From: Funneliformis mosseae
Lineage: Eukaryota > Glomeromycota > Glomeromycetes > Glomerales > Glomeraceae
DNA: 15,009 nucleotides
Reading direction: 5' to 3'
Assembly: GCA_910592005.1 (NCBI GenBank)
Contig: CAJVPP010002394.1
Span: 1-15,009, forward strand
Numbering within the stretch: position 1 is the first letter of the stretch; each line of letters starts with the position of its first letter. The notes below the pieces were generated by a model. It saw only the letters and a program-made list of their open reading frames with translations, did not search any database and was not told the DNA's origin. Of this stretch, positions 1 to 8,393 are shown piece after piece. Position numbers and translations under genes: made by a program.

Positions 1-887
1 CTAAATGACGAAGTACTTCTTCAAAAATAGAAGAATTCATCCATGCCTTAGGGTTTGCACGATAATGGACAGGAAGCCATTCTAAATTAATTCATGAAAG
101 AGGTCTTGGACGTTTTGCATTACCAATAACCCATGGCGTAAGTTTATCAGTTCCTATTATATTGGCACCAAGAAGAACTGTTATTCTAGTTTTATCTTTT
201 TTTTGACCAACAATGGGATTTGTTGAAAGTGTTTGATTCAGAGGTATTCGGTAAAAGAAACTTGTTTCATCAATATTATAAATTCAGTCAAGAGTAAATC
301 AGCCTAAAAGTCTGCGTAATTTCATCTGTTCTTCTGGAAGTGATTCTAATGGAGCACTTCCTGCTTTTCCATGTGCACGATATCTTTGAATATTGTTGCG
401 TTTTTTAAACTTCTCTAACCATCCATTAGAAAAAACCAAGTTACTTTCCTGTATGTTAAATGCTTGAGCAAAAACTCTAGCTTTTTCTTTAATTAATAAA
501 TCAGTTAAAGTGATGCCCCCAACTGTTACATTTTCTACTCATAGACTCATGACATGATCTAACATTAGAAATTTAACTTCTCTATACCTAGAATTTAAAG
601 AATTTATAAGCTATAATGAAGTTTCAAAATGTTATAAAAGAAAAAAGCTTACCTAAACGTTTTATTTGAAACTTCAGCACTAACTACAGCCTTCCATTTA
701 TCTTTTTCTTTCAGAATCTTGGATATAGTACTTCGATCAATTGTTACATTCGGATATTTTTCGTTAAAATACGTAACAATTTCATGATGTTTTTTATTTT
801 TATTAATTTCCGACCATATACATATTTGACGTTTAAGATAATTACTAATAGCTGAACGGTGTTATTTAGGCTGTCAATCAGCAGGCA
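1..887 (-). pseudogene. pogo/Tigger-like DDE transposase, decayed, runs off left edge
   Basis: Cut-and-paste transposase of the pogo/CENP-B-like group. On the minus strand the frame starts at ATG 887-885. The N-terminal part has a helix-turn-helix look (VTIDRSTISKILKEK). A 65-nt intron (588-652, GTAAGC...TTCTAG) is followed by a CENP-B/Tc5-type DNA-binding segment with SNGWLEKFKKR near 440-400. The start of the DDE domain then shows the first catalytic aspartate in NIDET (Asp codon 271-269), followed by a GQKKDKTR segment and LPVHYRANPKAWM. The later catalytic residues would lie beyond the left edge. Five in-frame TGA codons (874-876, 539-541, 299-301, 284-286, 92-94) and one TAA (862-864) interrupt an otherwise open frame, while six TGG codons survive. 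The TGA at 539-541 falls in a conserved Leu-Trp-Val position, which suggests TGG-to-TGA change. This copy is probably inactive. Confidence 0.85.
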
Positions 888-930
888 TAATAAGAAAAAG
901 AGTAAAGGTAATAAAAAATATCAACAAATA

Positions 931-1160
931 ACCAACAAAAATCCAACAACAAAAAATCGGAGAGAAAGTATGTAAATTCAGTAAGCAACCAACAAAAATC
1001 TAACAACAAAAAATCGGAGAGAAAGTATGTAAACTCAGTAAGCAACCAACAAAAATCTAATAACAAAAAATTGGAGGGGAAGTATGCAAACTTAGCAAGT
1101 AATCAATAACAAAAATCAGAGAGGAAGTATGTAAGTAAACTCAACGAGTAACCAAAAAAA
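931..1160. repeat. 57-bp tandem repeat, about four copies
   Basis: Units begin at 931, 988, 1045 and 1102, exactly 57 bp apart, each opening with ACCAACAAAAATC or a variant. The first three copies are almost identical; the fourth and a partial fifth are degraded. Because 57 is a multiple of three, the minus strand stays open across several units and gives a repetitive hydrophobic ORF (878-1066). I regard that ORF as a by-product. The array sits immediately upstream of the transposase start, so it may be a subterminal part of that element. Confidence 0.9.
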
Positions 1161-1561
1161 ATTCAACAGTAAACTCAGTGAGTAACCAACAAAGAGAAAG
1201 TGATATAATGTAAACAATAATCAAAAAAAAAATATTATTAAAAACTCAGCTACAATAATAATTAAGCAAAGCAACTAATAAGTAAATATTTTACGTTCTG
1301 TTTCACTTCTTAATCAACCCACCACTTATAAAAAGAGAGTACAAAAGAGAGAATAAAGTTGTATATAAAAAAAGGTGGGTGTAAAGATTAATAAAAATTT
1401 TTAAAAGAAAACGATAATCAGTTGATAAAGATTAATTTGCGGCCAATCGGATTTTATTAATTTATGACCAATCAGAAATTGGTGATTGTAGAGGGGTCAA
1501 ATTATTAATGAAAATAATATGTACGTTACAGATCATGTGGTGATAGTGATTATAATCGATT

Positions 1562-1669
1562 TGTGACTATAGAGAGGTAAATTAACTAAGTTAAAGTCTG
1601 TTTCACACAATCGGGTTCTTATATAGAGGTGTGACTATATAGGGTGATTATATAGAGGTCTGACTATAA
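1562..1669. repeat. short direct repeats of the form TGACTATA(T/G)AGAGGT
   Basis: The motif recurs at 1564 (TGACTATAGAGAGGT), 1620 (TATATAGAGGTGTGACTATATAGGGT) and 1644 (GATTATATAGAGGTCTGACTATA). Clustered subterminal motifs like these are typical of transposase-binding ends in Tc1/pogo elements. Here they would mark the right end of the element whose transposase lies at 1-887. The matching left end is outside the window, so this is inference. Confidence 0.5.
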
Positions 1670-1695
1670 TAATATCAGTACTATATTAATATTAG

Positions 1696-1711
1696 TAATA
1701 CTATAGTATTA
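1696..1711. repeat. perfect 16-bp palindrome
   Basis: TAATACTATAGTATTA is its own reverse complement. It sits inside a longer, imperfect run of TATTAGTAATA-like words (about 1675-1735). It may be part of a transposon end or simply AT-rich low complexity. Confidence 0.6.
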
Positions 1712-1820
1712 GTAATATATTAGTATTGCTAATATTCATAAAAAATAAGTAGATCGCATAGTCTTAAAAATTCACTCATAAATTTTTCTAGTATACTAAT
1801 GACTAAACTAAAAAAAAATT

Positions 1821-2745
1821 ATGTCTAATATATATACTTTAAAAGATATTAATAATAAAAGAACAGTTAGGTTTACTAAAGGAAACACCTTTCTAGATCA
1901 TCAACTTGGTAATATCTGTAAATTAGAATTTGAAAAAGTATTACATAATAGTATCAAAACTGCTTCTGATATTGCTAATGAATATAAAGACTTGCTAAAC
2001 ATATATTTAAAGTGAGTGAAGAATTTTAATCATATCTGTTTTAGCATTAACAATAAGTTTAGTCATCTAAATACAATCAATACTAAGCTTAAATCCAAAA
2101 TTAGTTTTGATCAGACAACCTATATTAAGCTTAAAACTAAATATTTTGCTAAAATAAAATCACTTAAATTAGAGATTAAAATATTGAAGCAAAAGCAACT
2201 TTGATACAAAAAGCTTCATTCTTTAATAAATTCAAAATTCTTTCTTTTGAAGCTAAAATAAGTGAATTAAAAGATAAGTTAGAAAATCTAAAACTAAAAC
2301 AGGTATTTCATAATTTGAATATAAATGGAGGAATACTAGAGGAGGTAGGTAAATAAGAAGATTTAAAGTTATAATAATAATTTAAAAAGTCTTGTTTATG
2401 AACTTGAATTTGAAAATAAAGTGAAAGAAATCAAAAAAAATATTGCTAAGAAAGATTATCAAAAGTATTATAAAATATATTATTAGAAAAAATTTTCTTC
2501 AAAAAGTAGACCTAAAGAGATTAGCTAATACTTGTTTAGCTAAGCAAATCTTAAAAATATCTAGTGAGTTTTAAATGCTTGAAAAAGCAAATTTTAAAGA
2601 AAATTCAAATATTAGTGAACAGGAGAAAGATAACAGTAACATTAGTTCTAAAACTACCTGAATTCATAATATGAATGCATCTATTTCAATACTAAAAACT
2701 AATAAAGCTTTAGCTAATAAGAAATTTGATTCCTTCTTTTTTTAG
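1821..2745 (+). pseudogene. broken Lys/Asn-rich coiled-coil protein of unknown family
   Basis: The frame opens with ATG at 1821 (MSNIYTLKDINNKRTVRF). It meets TGA at 2013-2015, continues in the same frame to 2204, then shifts by one or two bases into LIQKASFFNKFKILSFEAKI and ends at TAA 2354-2356. Further fragments follow: KSLVYELEFENKVKEIKKNI near 2380-2440, and a Lys/Asn-rich stretch (2580-2745) with one internal TGA, ending at TAG 2743. The predicted product is helical, rich in Lys, Leu, Ile and Asn, and probably coiled-coil, with no recognised catalytic motif. It lies just upstream of the ATPase remnant in the same orientation, so the two may have belonged to one gene or one element. Alternatives are several unrelated fragments, or an intron-rich gene I cannot splice. 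Confidence 0.45.
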
Positions 2746-2903
2746 TTTGCAATTTTTCTTATAATATTATTACTAATCATATATTTTTTATGATCTATTT
2801 TCTTTAATCTATTTTTTTTTATTCCATCTATTAATAAAGAGAAAAATTTCAAAATATATAATACCTTCTGATAGAAATCAAAGTTATAAATTTTTAATTT
2901 ATT

Positions 2904-3676
2904 ATGCAAAAGAATCAAAAGACTAAATTATACCTTATAAAACTTTATTTTACAGATATAGATGAAATTAAAAGGTACGAATTATTCTGAAATATTAAAC
3001 ATTTAACAATAACATGATTTTTTAATATGATAGTTAGAAGAAGAAGTAATACAGGTAAGACCAATTTACTGGTAAACCTTATTTTCAGAAATAAATATGA
3101 TCATATATAAAAGACAAAAGGAAGAATTTAGATATATTAGGTATGATAATTTAATAGTTTGTGATTACCATCCTGATAAGCTAAAATAAGTATTCATTAG
3201 ATATATCTGTACAGAATAATAACAAGCAATCCTAAAGCATCTTATTATAAGAATATTAGATTTAACTACATATCTTCAAAAAAAATTCCTAGTATAAAAT
3301 TATTTCACTTAAGAGAAGTACTGTAATCATTTTTGTGGATATATATATTACTTTTAAATTAATCTAAAATTGAATTATATCATTTTTTATATATGGATAA
3401 CATCAGAATATATTTTTATATTCTTTTACTCAGAAGTACCATTACGTACCAATTATTATTTGTAAGAATATCTCTCTTATAGTAATATATAATAGAAAGC
3501 AATTTCAACATGTATTCAAGATAGCTAGGCGATATATTGATGATGTAAAAGATGCATTTATAGTTATTAATAGCTACCTCTGTAAAGGTTAGTTTGTAGT
3601 ATTTGATTTTAGTAGACTGGAAGATGATCCTCTTGCAATTTGACTAATATTTGACACTCTATTAAGAAGGAAATAA
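2904..3676 (+). pseudogene. A32/FtsK-HerA-like packaging ATPase, decayed
   Basis: P-loop ATPase of the kind used by large DNA viruses and Maverick-like elements to pump DNA into capsids; related genes occur as families in some fungal genomes. The Walker A region reads RRRSNTGKTN (3036-3065), followed by LLVNLIF and a Lys/Glu-rich stretch. A Walker B-like hydrophobic strand with an acidic residue (TVIIFVDIY) lies near 3318-3345. A TQKYH...P segment (about 3430-3460) resembles the sensor region. The end is RRYIDDVKDAF, FVVFDFSRLEDDPLAI and FDTLL before TAA 3674-3676. Damage includes two TGA codons upstream of the P-loop, a 2-nt frame loss in a TA run near 3105, TAA near 3187, further frame changes near 3250-3330, TAG near 3592 and TGA at 3642-3644. 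No functional ATPase could be made. The family call is from recognised motif order and spacing, not a search. Confidence 0.7.
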
Positions 3677-4035
3677 AAATGAAGCAGAAGTATAAGGAAA
3701 AAGTGTCTTAGTTAATAAAGAATCTGACTTTGTAGATATTAGCTTTTTTTTGCCTCATATATTTGCATCTTTAGGTCCTTAATTTTGTATTGTAATTTCT
3801 TATTTACATTTATTTACTTACTGTATTCTTCTTTCATATTATGCATGAACTTCTCAAAAGTTTTTTTGTTATAGTTAATTAGATGCTAATAAAATATTTT
3901 AAGTTCATTCATAATCTGATGATTATTCACTTCCTTGTGATTACAGGTATTATTATTCTACAATAAATAGGAAGTTTCAAAAATCTGATAATTAAAGTTT
4001 TAATTTTTTATTAAAAAATCAATAAAAAGATTGAC
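3677..4035. other. AT-rich spacer, no supported gene
   Basis: The plus strand has no frame of note. On the minus strand near 3830-3740 a short Lys-rich helical frame (NKKLQYKIKDLKMQIYEAKK) is visible but ends quickly on both sides. It could be a leftover of a coiled-coil gene or chance in AT-rich DNA. Confidence 0.4.
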
Positions 4036-5090
4036 ATTAAATAATGCTTTTGCAATTATTAAAGAACATGATAAAACATGTGTTTCTTTTGAATATATTA
4101 ATGCTAATACTCCAATAGGACCAGTTTTACTTAAATGTAATAATAATGTGTAAACAATTATAAATGAACTGTAACACTTTGTAATATTAAACATTATGCA
4201 GGTAATAAACCTTTTACTATTGAAAATGCAAAGCAACTAGCTTGTAATAAAAATGGGTTATGTATTTCTACCAAATATATTAATGCCAATACTTCAATGC
4301 AATTGCAATGTATGAAAGGTCATATTTGGATTACAACTTTTTATAGTATCAAAAATAGTAAGAAATGGTGTTTACATTGCATAGGTAATAGACTTCTTAC
4401 TATTGAAAATGTAAAACAACTAGCTTGTAGCAAAAATAGGCTATATGTTTCTACTAAATACATTAATTCTAATATTCTAATGTAATGATATTATTTTAAA
4501 GGACATGAGTGGAATGCATCTTTTAATAATATAAAAATAATAAGACATAATATTCACATTGCGTAAATAATAAGCCTTGTATACTTGAAGATGCTAAGTA
4601 ATTAGCATGTAATAGAAATAGAACATGTCTTTCTAAATATTTTACTAATAGTTATTCAGCTTCATTATGAAAATATACTGAAGGATATTTATGGATTGCA
4701 TCATTTAGTAATGTTAAACATTCAAACTCATAGTGTTCATTCTACTTGAAAAATAAAAGAGAAAAACTATTGAGAAATAGTATTAAAATATCTTAGATTA
4801 CTATCTAAAATATGCTGATCTGATTTCTTAAAAATATCTAAATATTATCAAGAATTAGAGCTTAATATTCTATATTATGATTATGGTTTTGCCATTGAAG
4901 TCTAAAAAGAGCAACACGAAAAATTTAATAAGTTCTTTCATAGAGAGGATCCTAATAACTTTATCAAACAGCAGAAACGAGATCAACTTAAGAAAGAATT
5001 ATGTGAAAAAAACTAGATTGTCTTAAGGTATAGTATTATGAAAACCCATATGTAGTTATTTCAAGAATTGGTCTCATTGAATAAACTAAA
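4036..5090 (+). pseudogene. tandem zinc-ribbon gene with endonuclease-like C-terminus, decayed
   Basis: Four related units lie in a row. Two starts, at 4201 (GNKPFTIENAKQLAC) and 4384 (GNRLLTIENVKQLAC), are exactly 183 nt (61 codons) apart; the next falls near 4567 and an earlier, weaker one precedes 4200. Each unit carries the ribbon signature C-x-x-GH-x-W plus W-C-x-x-C (for example CMKGHIWITTF...WCLHC). The tail (about 4790-5040) reads YYDYGFAIEV, then EQHEKFNKFFH, then KRDQLKKELC. That order of acidic/GluVal, GluGlnHis and Asp/Lys residues resembles the PD-(D/E)XK nucleases related to Vsr that follow such ribbons in a large Rhizophagus family. Stops include TGA near 4747, 4771 and 4816, TAA 4903-4905 (a likely former CAA) and TAG 5014-5016 (a likely former TGG), with frame loss after 5035. 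Function in living members is unknown to me. Confidence 0.75.
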
Positions 5091-5103
5091 AACTTTAATT
5101 TTA

Positions 5104-5165
5104 TCTGTGTGATTTTTTAATTTGATCCTCTTGCAATTTGGCTAAGATTTGATATATTGTAAAGC
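5104..5165 (+). pseudogene. second copy of the ATPase C-terminal end
   Basis: The 17 bases GATCCTCTTGCAATTTG at 5124-5140 repeat 3626-3642 exactly. The following codons, GGCTAAGATTTGAT, match the earlier TGACTAATATTTGAC with a few changes, reading DPLAIWLRFDIL here and DPLAI-stop-LIFDTLL there. The zinc-ribbon gene is therefore bracketed by two copies of the ATPase tail. Either two ATPase copies lay here, or the ribbon gene was inserted with a duplication. Confidence 0.6.
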
Positions 5166-5610
5166 GTAATACAAAAATGTTTCAGCTCTGGCTAATTTAT
5201 AATTAGGTCAGAAAAAATCACATGAATATTACGCTTACCACTTTACTAATATTACCCAAAAATTCTAATGCATACTTTAATTAATTTACTAATAGAAATC
5301 TTTATTATTTTTTTTAGAATATATAAATAACCACGTAAATTTAAAAAATATATAATTTAGCATTTTCCTCTCTAAATATGAATTTTTATTTGCTATTTAT
5401 TGTTGGCAATCCACTATAATTTATAAATATATTCTGACTTATAATGAATAGGTCGACTCATGTTAAGTTCATTACTATCAAAAATATTATCAACACATTA
5501 TTTGTACTTTCTTTAGTTTTCATGATTTCACTTATTTTCTTATACATATCCTGTATTATGTTAAAATAGATTAATAATACAAATACTTCAGATATTTGAA
5601 TAGAAATGTA
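5166..5610. other. AT-rich spacer, no supported gene
   Basis: I see no frame longer than a few dozen codons on either strand and no repeat worth naming. It separates the rightward pseudogenes from the leftward one. Confidence 0.4.
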
Positions 5611-7400
5611 AGTTATCATGGGTAAACTTGATAATATTTACAGAGGATTTTACCTTTTCAATATGTTGAAACTTTGTGAGAAGCTCAAACTTTATACCCA
5701 GAAAGACAACATAGAAACTCTCAATCAAATCCTCAATTAACATCTGCCCATTTATACTTGCAATCTGTAAAAAAGGAACATTGATTTTCTTAACCTATTC
5801 ATTAGTCAGGTTGTGATTTAACAGACCATTTAATAATGATTGATTAATACGAGCTGATCGATAATAGTTATCAATTGCCTTTTGTGATGTACTCTTCAAG
5901 ATCTACTTCTGATTGTGATAAGAAGTGCATATCACACTTGCGACTATTTTTATAGTTCATATTTCTGCTCAATAGGTAGAATGACTCTCTCTTTATTTTA
6001 ATATACAAAATTATAACATAAGTAATTTGTGAGAATGGAATACAAAACAATCAAATCTCATTTATACCAACTGTCTTTATTTTACTATCAGACTCTTTCT
6101 CAGTCCTTTAACAATATATGAACATATTTTTAGTATTATGACAATTTCAGTATGTATAGAATCTAACATATCGCTATCTTCACTTCTGTAAATACTATAA
6201 ACATCAAAATTATTATAATTAAATCATAAAAAATAATTAAAGCAATTTATAATAAAATAAAGTACTAACAAATCTAAGTATACTTTACTAATCTTTTGCA
6301 TGTAGCTGTTTGCCTCAGAGTTAATAAATTTTTTAGTGCAAAATTTGTATGCTTCATTTATTCTATTTTTAAATACCATCTGTATAAGAAAAACTAATCA
6401 ACATATATATTTGTATATAGAACAAGCAAATTTAAAACAATGCATATATCTTTTTGATAGTTATGATAAAGGAAGTTTCTTTATTTTTTAGGCTAAAAAC
6501 TTGTAATAAAGACATATAATCCTTCATCATAAATTTTTTATCTTCAAGAGAAAACCATTGTTTCATATGAGCCGATAGATCGATTATTTGTAATAAACCA
6601 TAATGTAATACAGCTTTTTCTATAGCTAATAATTTCTTTTTCTTTTTTATTACCTTTATATTTTAAGATATTTTTTTAGCAACTATATCATTAACATTTA
6701 GGTTTGAGGCAAGATCCAGCTTCTTTGATTGTTAAGAATAAAATCGAGAGTTTCTTCTGAGAAAGGAACATCTTCTTCATCATTATTATCATCATTATAC
6801 TCTTCAGTGAAATTATCATTATCTGATGGTAGCAGGTTCAGGGAAGTCATTTTCTCAATTTTTACATCACCAGGTAATGTGTTTCTCTAAAAAATTAAAT
6901 TGATTACTTTCTGTTTATGAAAAGCGATTTTTTTTTGCAGACAATATTTAAGTTATATACTGATTCTTTTTTTTGCTGATTTTTTTTTTAGTAGTTTAGT
7001 TATCTTTTTACTTAAGAAAAAGATAAATAGATGATGCATTTGGTGTCTGAGAGTATGTAATGGTTCATCATCTACTTAGAAACATTAACATTTGCTTAAA
7101 CAATCTTTAAGATCTGTATATTCTAAACATCTCACAAATTTACTTTACACAATTAATCCTTGTTTTGTAATTTCATCTTATATTATTTGTTCTTGTTCAA
7201 ATGTCGAAAAAACAATATTGGTGATATGTTCTTTCTAAAAACAACAAAAATATATTAAGGATTATCTCGTCATGTGCATTTTTATAATATTTCATACTGT
7301 CAAAGCCATATATTCAGCTGTTGCAGTAAATTTTCATTTTTGTAACGAAGCAATGCTTTTTCAGAATTCTTTAACTAGCTGTGATTACTTTTTAGTCTAT
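5611..7400 (-). pseudogene. long decayed gene of unknown family with acidic central tract
   Basis: On the minus strand a coding-like frame can be followed for over 1.5 kb, with breaks. From the 5' side: helical pieces near 7370-7260 (NSEKALLRYKNENLLQQL) and about 7240-6860 (VDDEPLHTLRHQMHHLF, then TLPGDVKIEKM). Next is an acidic block after ATG 6850 (SDNDNFTEEYNDDNNDEEDV). A one-base frame change near 6720 leads to NLNVNDIVAKKI and a clean stretch at about 6640-6440 (KAVLHYGLLQIIDLSAHMKQ). Further 3' pieces run to about 5620, including SQKAIDNYYRSARINQSLL, a TAG near 5801 and VPFLQIASINGQMLIEDLIE. At least six stops and several frame changes are present; some gaps could be introns (for example one ending TTATACAG near 6380). 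No known domain is recognised. The composition suggests a soluble helical protein. Confidence 0.5.
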
Positions 7401-7491
7401 TAAATAATGTGGTATTAATAATATTCAAAAGAAAAACAAAAATAGTATTCTAGAAAAAAATATAAGACTAGAATCAGAACGGAATTACTGT

Positions 7492-7770
7492 GAACTGTAG
7501 CTTATTACTATCTGATCTTAGTCAGAAAGTATAGGTAGTTGAATGTAGGTTGGACCTATCCAAAGAACTATTATTCTTTAGACTTATTTACTAACAACCA
7601 GAAAGAAATCAGTCGTTTACTGACAACTAGTATGAAAAATTTATAGATAGGGTAAAACTATCACAAACTGTAACTCATCATTACCTGATCTTAGTCAAGA
7701 AGTGTGGGTGGTTGAACGCAGGTCAGACCCTATTTAAAGGATTATTGCCTTTTAGACTTACCTACTGCCA
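7492..7770. repeat. two diverged direct copies of a ~107-bp sequence
   Basis: Copy A (7492-7598) and copy B (7665-7770) share the core CTGATCTTAGTCA followed by a GT-rich arm and a GGACC/AGACC block, and both end in TTTAGACTTA-CTA. Almost all differences are A/G or T/C transitions. B is the less AT-rich copy, as expected if A lost C to T and G to A. This may be a short interspersed element or part of a longer repeat. I found no convincing pol III promoter boxes. Confidence 0.7.
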
Positions 7771-8029
7771 TAGAAAATTTAAAAAAACATAACCTGAAAA
7801 GTAACAAGCGCATTTTCAGCCTTTTTATTGTAGCCCCACTTGCCTGTTTCATATTAATTATAGTTGAAAGGCTTTGAGTGTACAGAGAATGTTTTTGATG
7901 CTTGTCTGGCTGAAAATCAGTACATTTTTTGCGGTATAATAGATATTCTGACAAAGACCATTCGTTCTTTAAACTGAAATACTTGTCTATTTTAAGAATA
8001 CAGTAGAGGTTCAAACAAAGAATAGTCAA
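7742..8029 (-). CDS. 95-aa hypothetical ORF, doubtful
   Basis: An open frame from ATG 8029 to the stop at 7742-7744. No larger gene overlaps it. The middle (ECLLYRK-like region, CTDFQPDKHQKHSLYTQSLS, KQASGATIKRLKM) has a protein-like mix of residues, and local GC is somewhat above the surroundings. Against it, the first codons lie in the 72-bp tandem repeat and the last ones in copy B of the diverged repeat, so it may be only an open stretch of repeat DNA. No domain, signal peptide or upstream context supports a function. Confidence 0.2.
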   Translation of the reverse strand: MTILCLNLYCILKIDKYFSLKNEWSLSEYLLYRKKCTDFQPDKHQKHSLYTQSLSTIINMKQASGATIKRLKMRLLLFRLCFFKFSMAVGKSKRQ

Positions 8030-8168
8030 ACATTAAGTTCCCATTGCATTTTTCTCTATTTCAGCAAGAATACAGTAGAGATTCAAACAAAGAATAGTCA
8101 AACATTATATTCCCATTGCATTTTTTTCTATTTTAGCAAAAATATGGTAGAAGTTCAAACAAAGAATT
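7985..8168. repeat. 72-bp tandem repeat, about 2.5 copies
   Basis: AGAATACAGTAGAGGTTCAAAC begins at 7995, recurs at 8067 (one difference) and again at 8139 (AAAATATGGTAGAAGTTCAAAC), so the period is exactly 72. Each full unit continues AAAGAATAGTCAAACATTA...TTCCCATTGCATTTTT. The third unit stops after CAAAGAAT at about 8168. Confidence 0.9.
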
Positions 8169-8245
8169 TAACAATAAGTTTGGCCATTTCTATTCTAATA
8201 TTCACAAGTGTAACAGTTATAGCAGGAGAAATGACAAATATGGGG

Positions 8246-8393
8246 GGCGGTCAGTAGAAAAGGGGAAATCCACTTTTTAGTCAAAAATATTTTTATTGGT
8301 TCACTCCGCTGATCATGGTCATGTGAACAAAAACTAGCTTAATAACTAAAATTACTCAAAATTTGTAGATTCCCCCTTTTTCTATTGACCGCC
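8246..8393. mobile_element. 148-bp MITE-like element with ~28-bp terminal inverted repeats
   Basis: The left end GGCGGTCAGTAGAAAAGGGG (8246-8265, continuing AAATCCAC) is the near-perfect reverse complement of the right end, which reads inward as GGCGGTCAATAGAAAAAGGG then GGAATCTAC. The interior is about 90 bp without coding capacity. The flanks AAATATGG (8236-8243) and AAAGATGT (8394-8401) are similar and may be a degraded 8-bp target duplication, as made by hAT transposases, although two G bases then remain unexplained on the left. It lies at the 3' end of the leftward membrane-protein gene and supplies that gene's last codons and stop. Confidence 0.8.

Larger units (their letters stand above)
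1161..1820. other. non-coding AT-rich stretch upstream of the transposase
   Basis: No convincing reading frame on either strand. The stretch holds a degraded tail of the 57-bp array, a loose inverted pair (AATCAACCCACCA near 1312 and GGTGGGTGTAAAGATTA near 1374), the GTGACTATA repeats and a palindrome. It may be the non-coding 5' flank and right end of the transposon at the window's left edge. Confidence 0.5.

Noticed and set aside
878..1066. 62-codon minus-strand ORF with a repeated hydrophobic motif
   Set aside because: It is just the 57-bp tandem repeat read in one frame; no start context or conservation is visible.
931..1160. CRISPR array
   Set aside because: The units are contiguous tandem copies without unique spacers, in a eukaryotic context.
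1..3680. TGA read as tryptophan (mitochondrial or Mollicutes-type genetic code)
   Set aside because: The same remnants also contain TAA and TAG stops and small indels, some TGA codons fit former CGA (Arg), and the transposase and the SR gene have nuclear-type GT-AG introns. Mutation explains the data better than recoding.
4000..4236. 78-codon minus-strand ORF
   Set aside because: Antisense to the first zinc-ribbon units, whose plus-strand motifs are clear.
7492..7770. Possible 5S rRNA- or tRNA-derived SINE
   Set aside because: An A-box-like word (TAGTCAAGAAG) occurs, but no B box at the right spacing, no cloverleaf and no convincing match to the 5S sequence.
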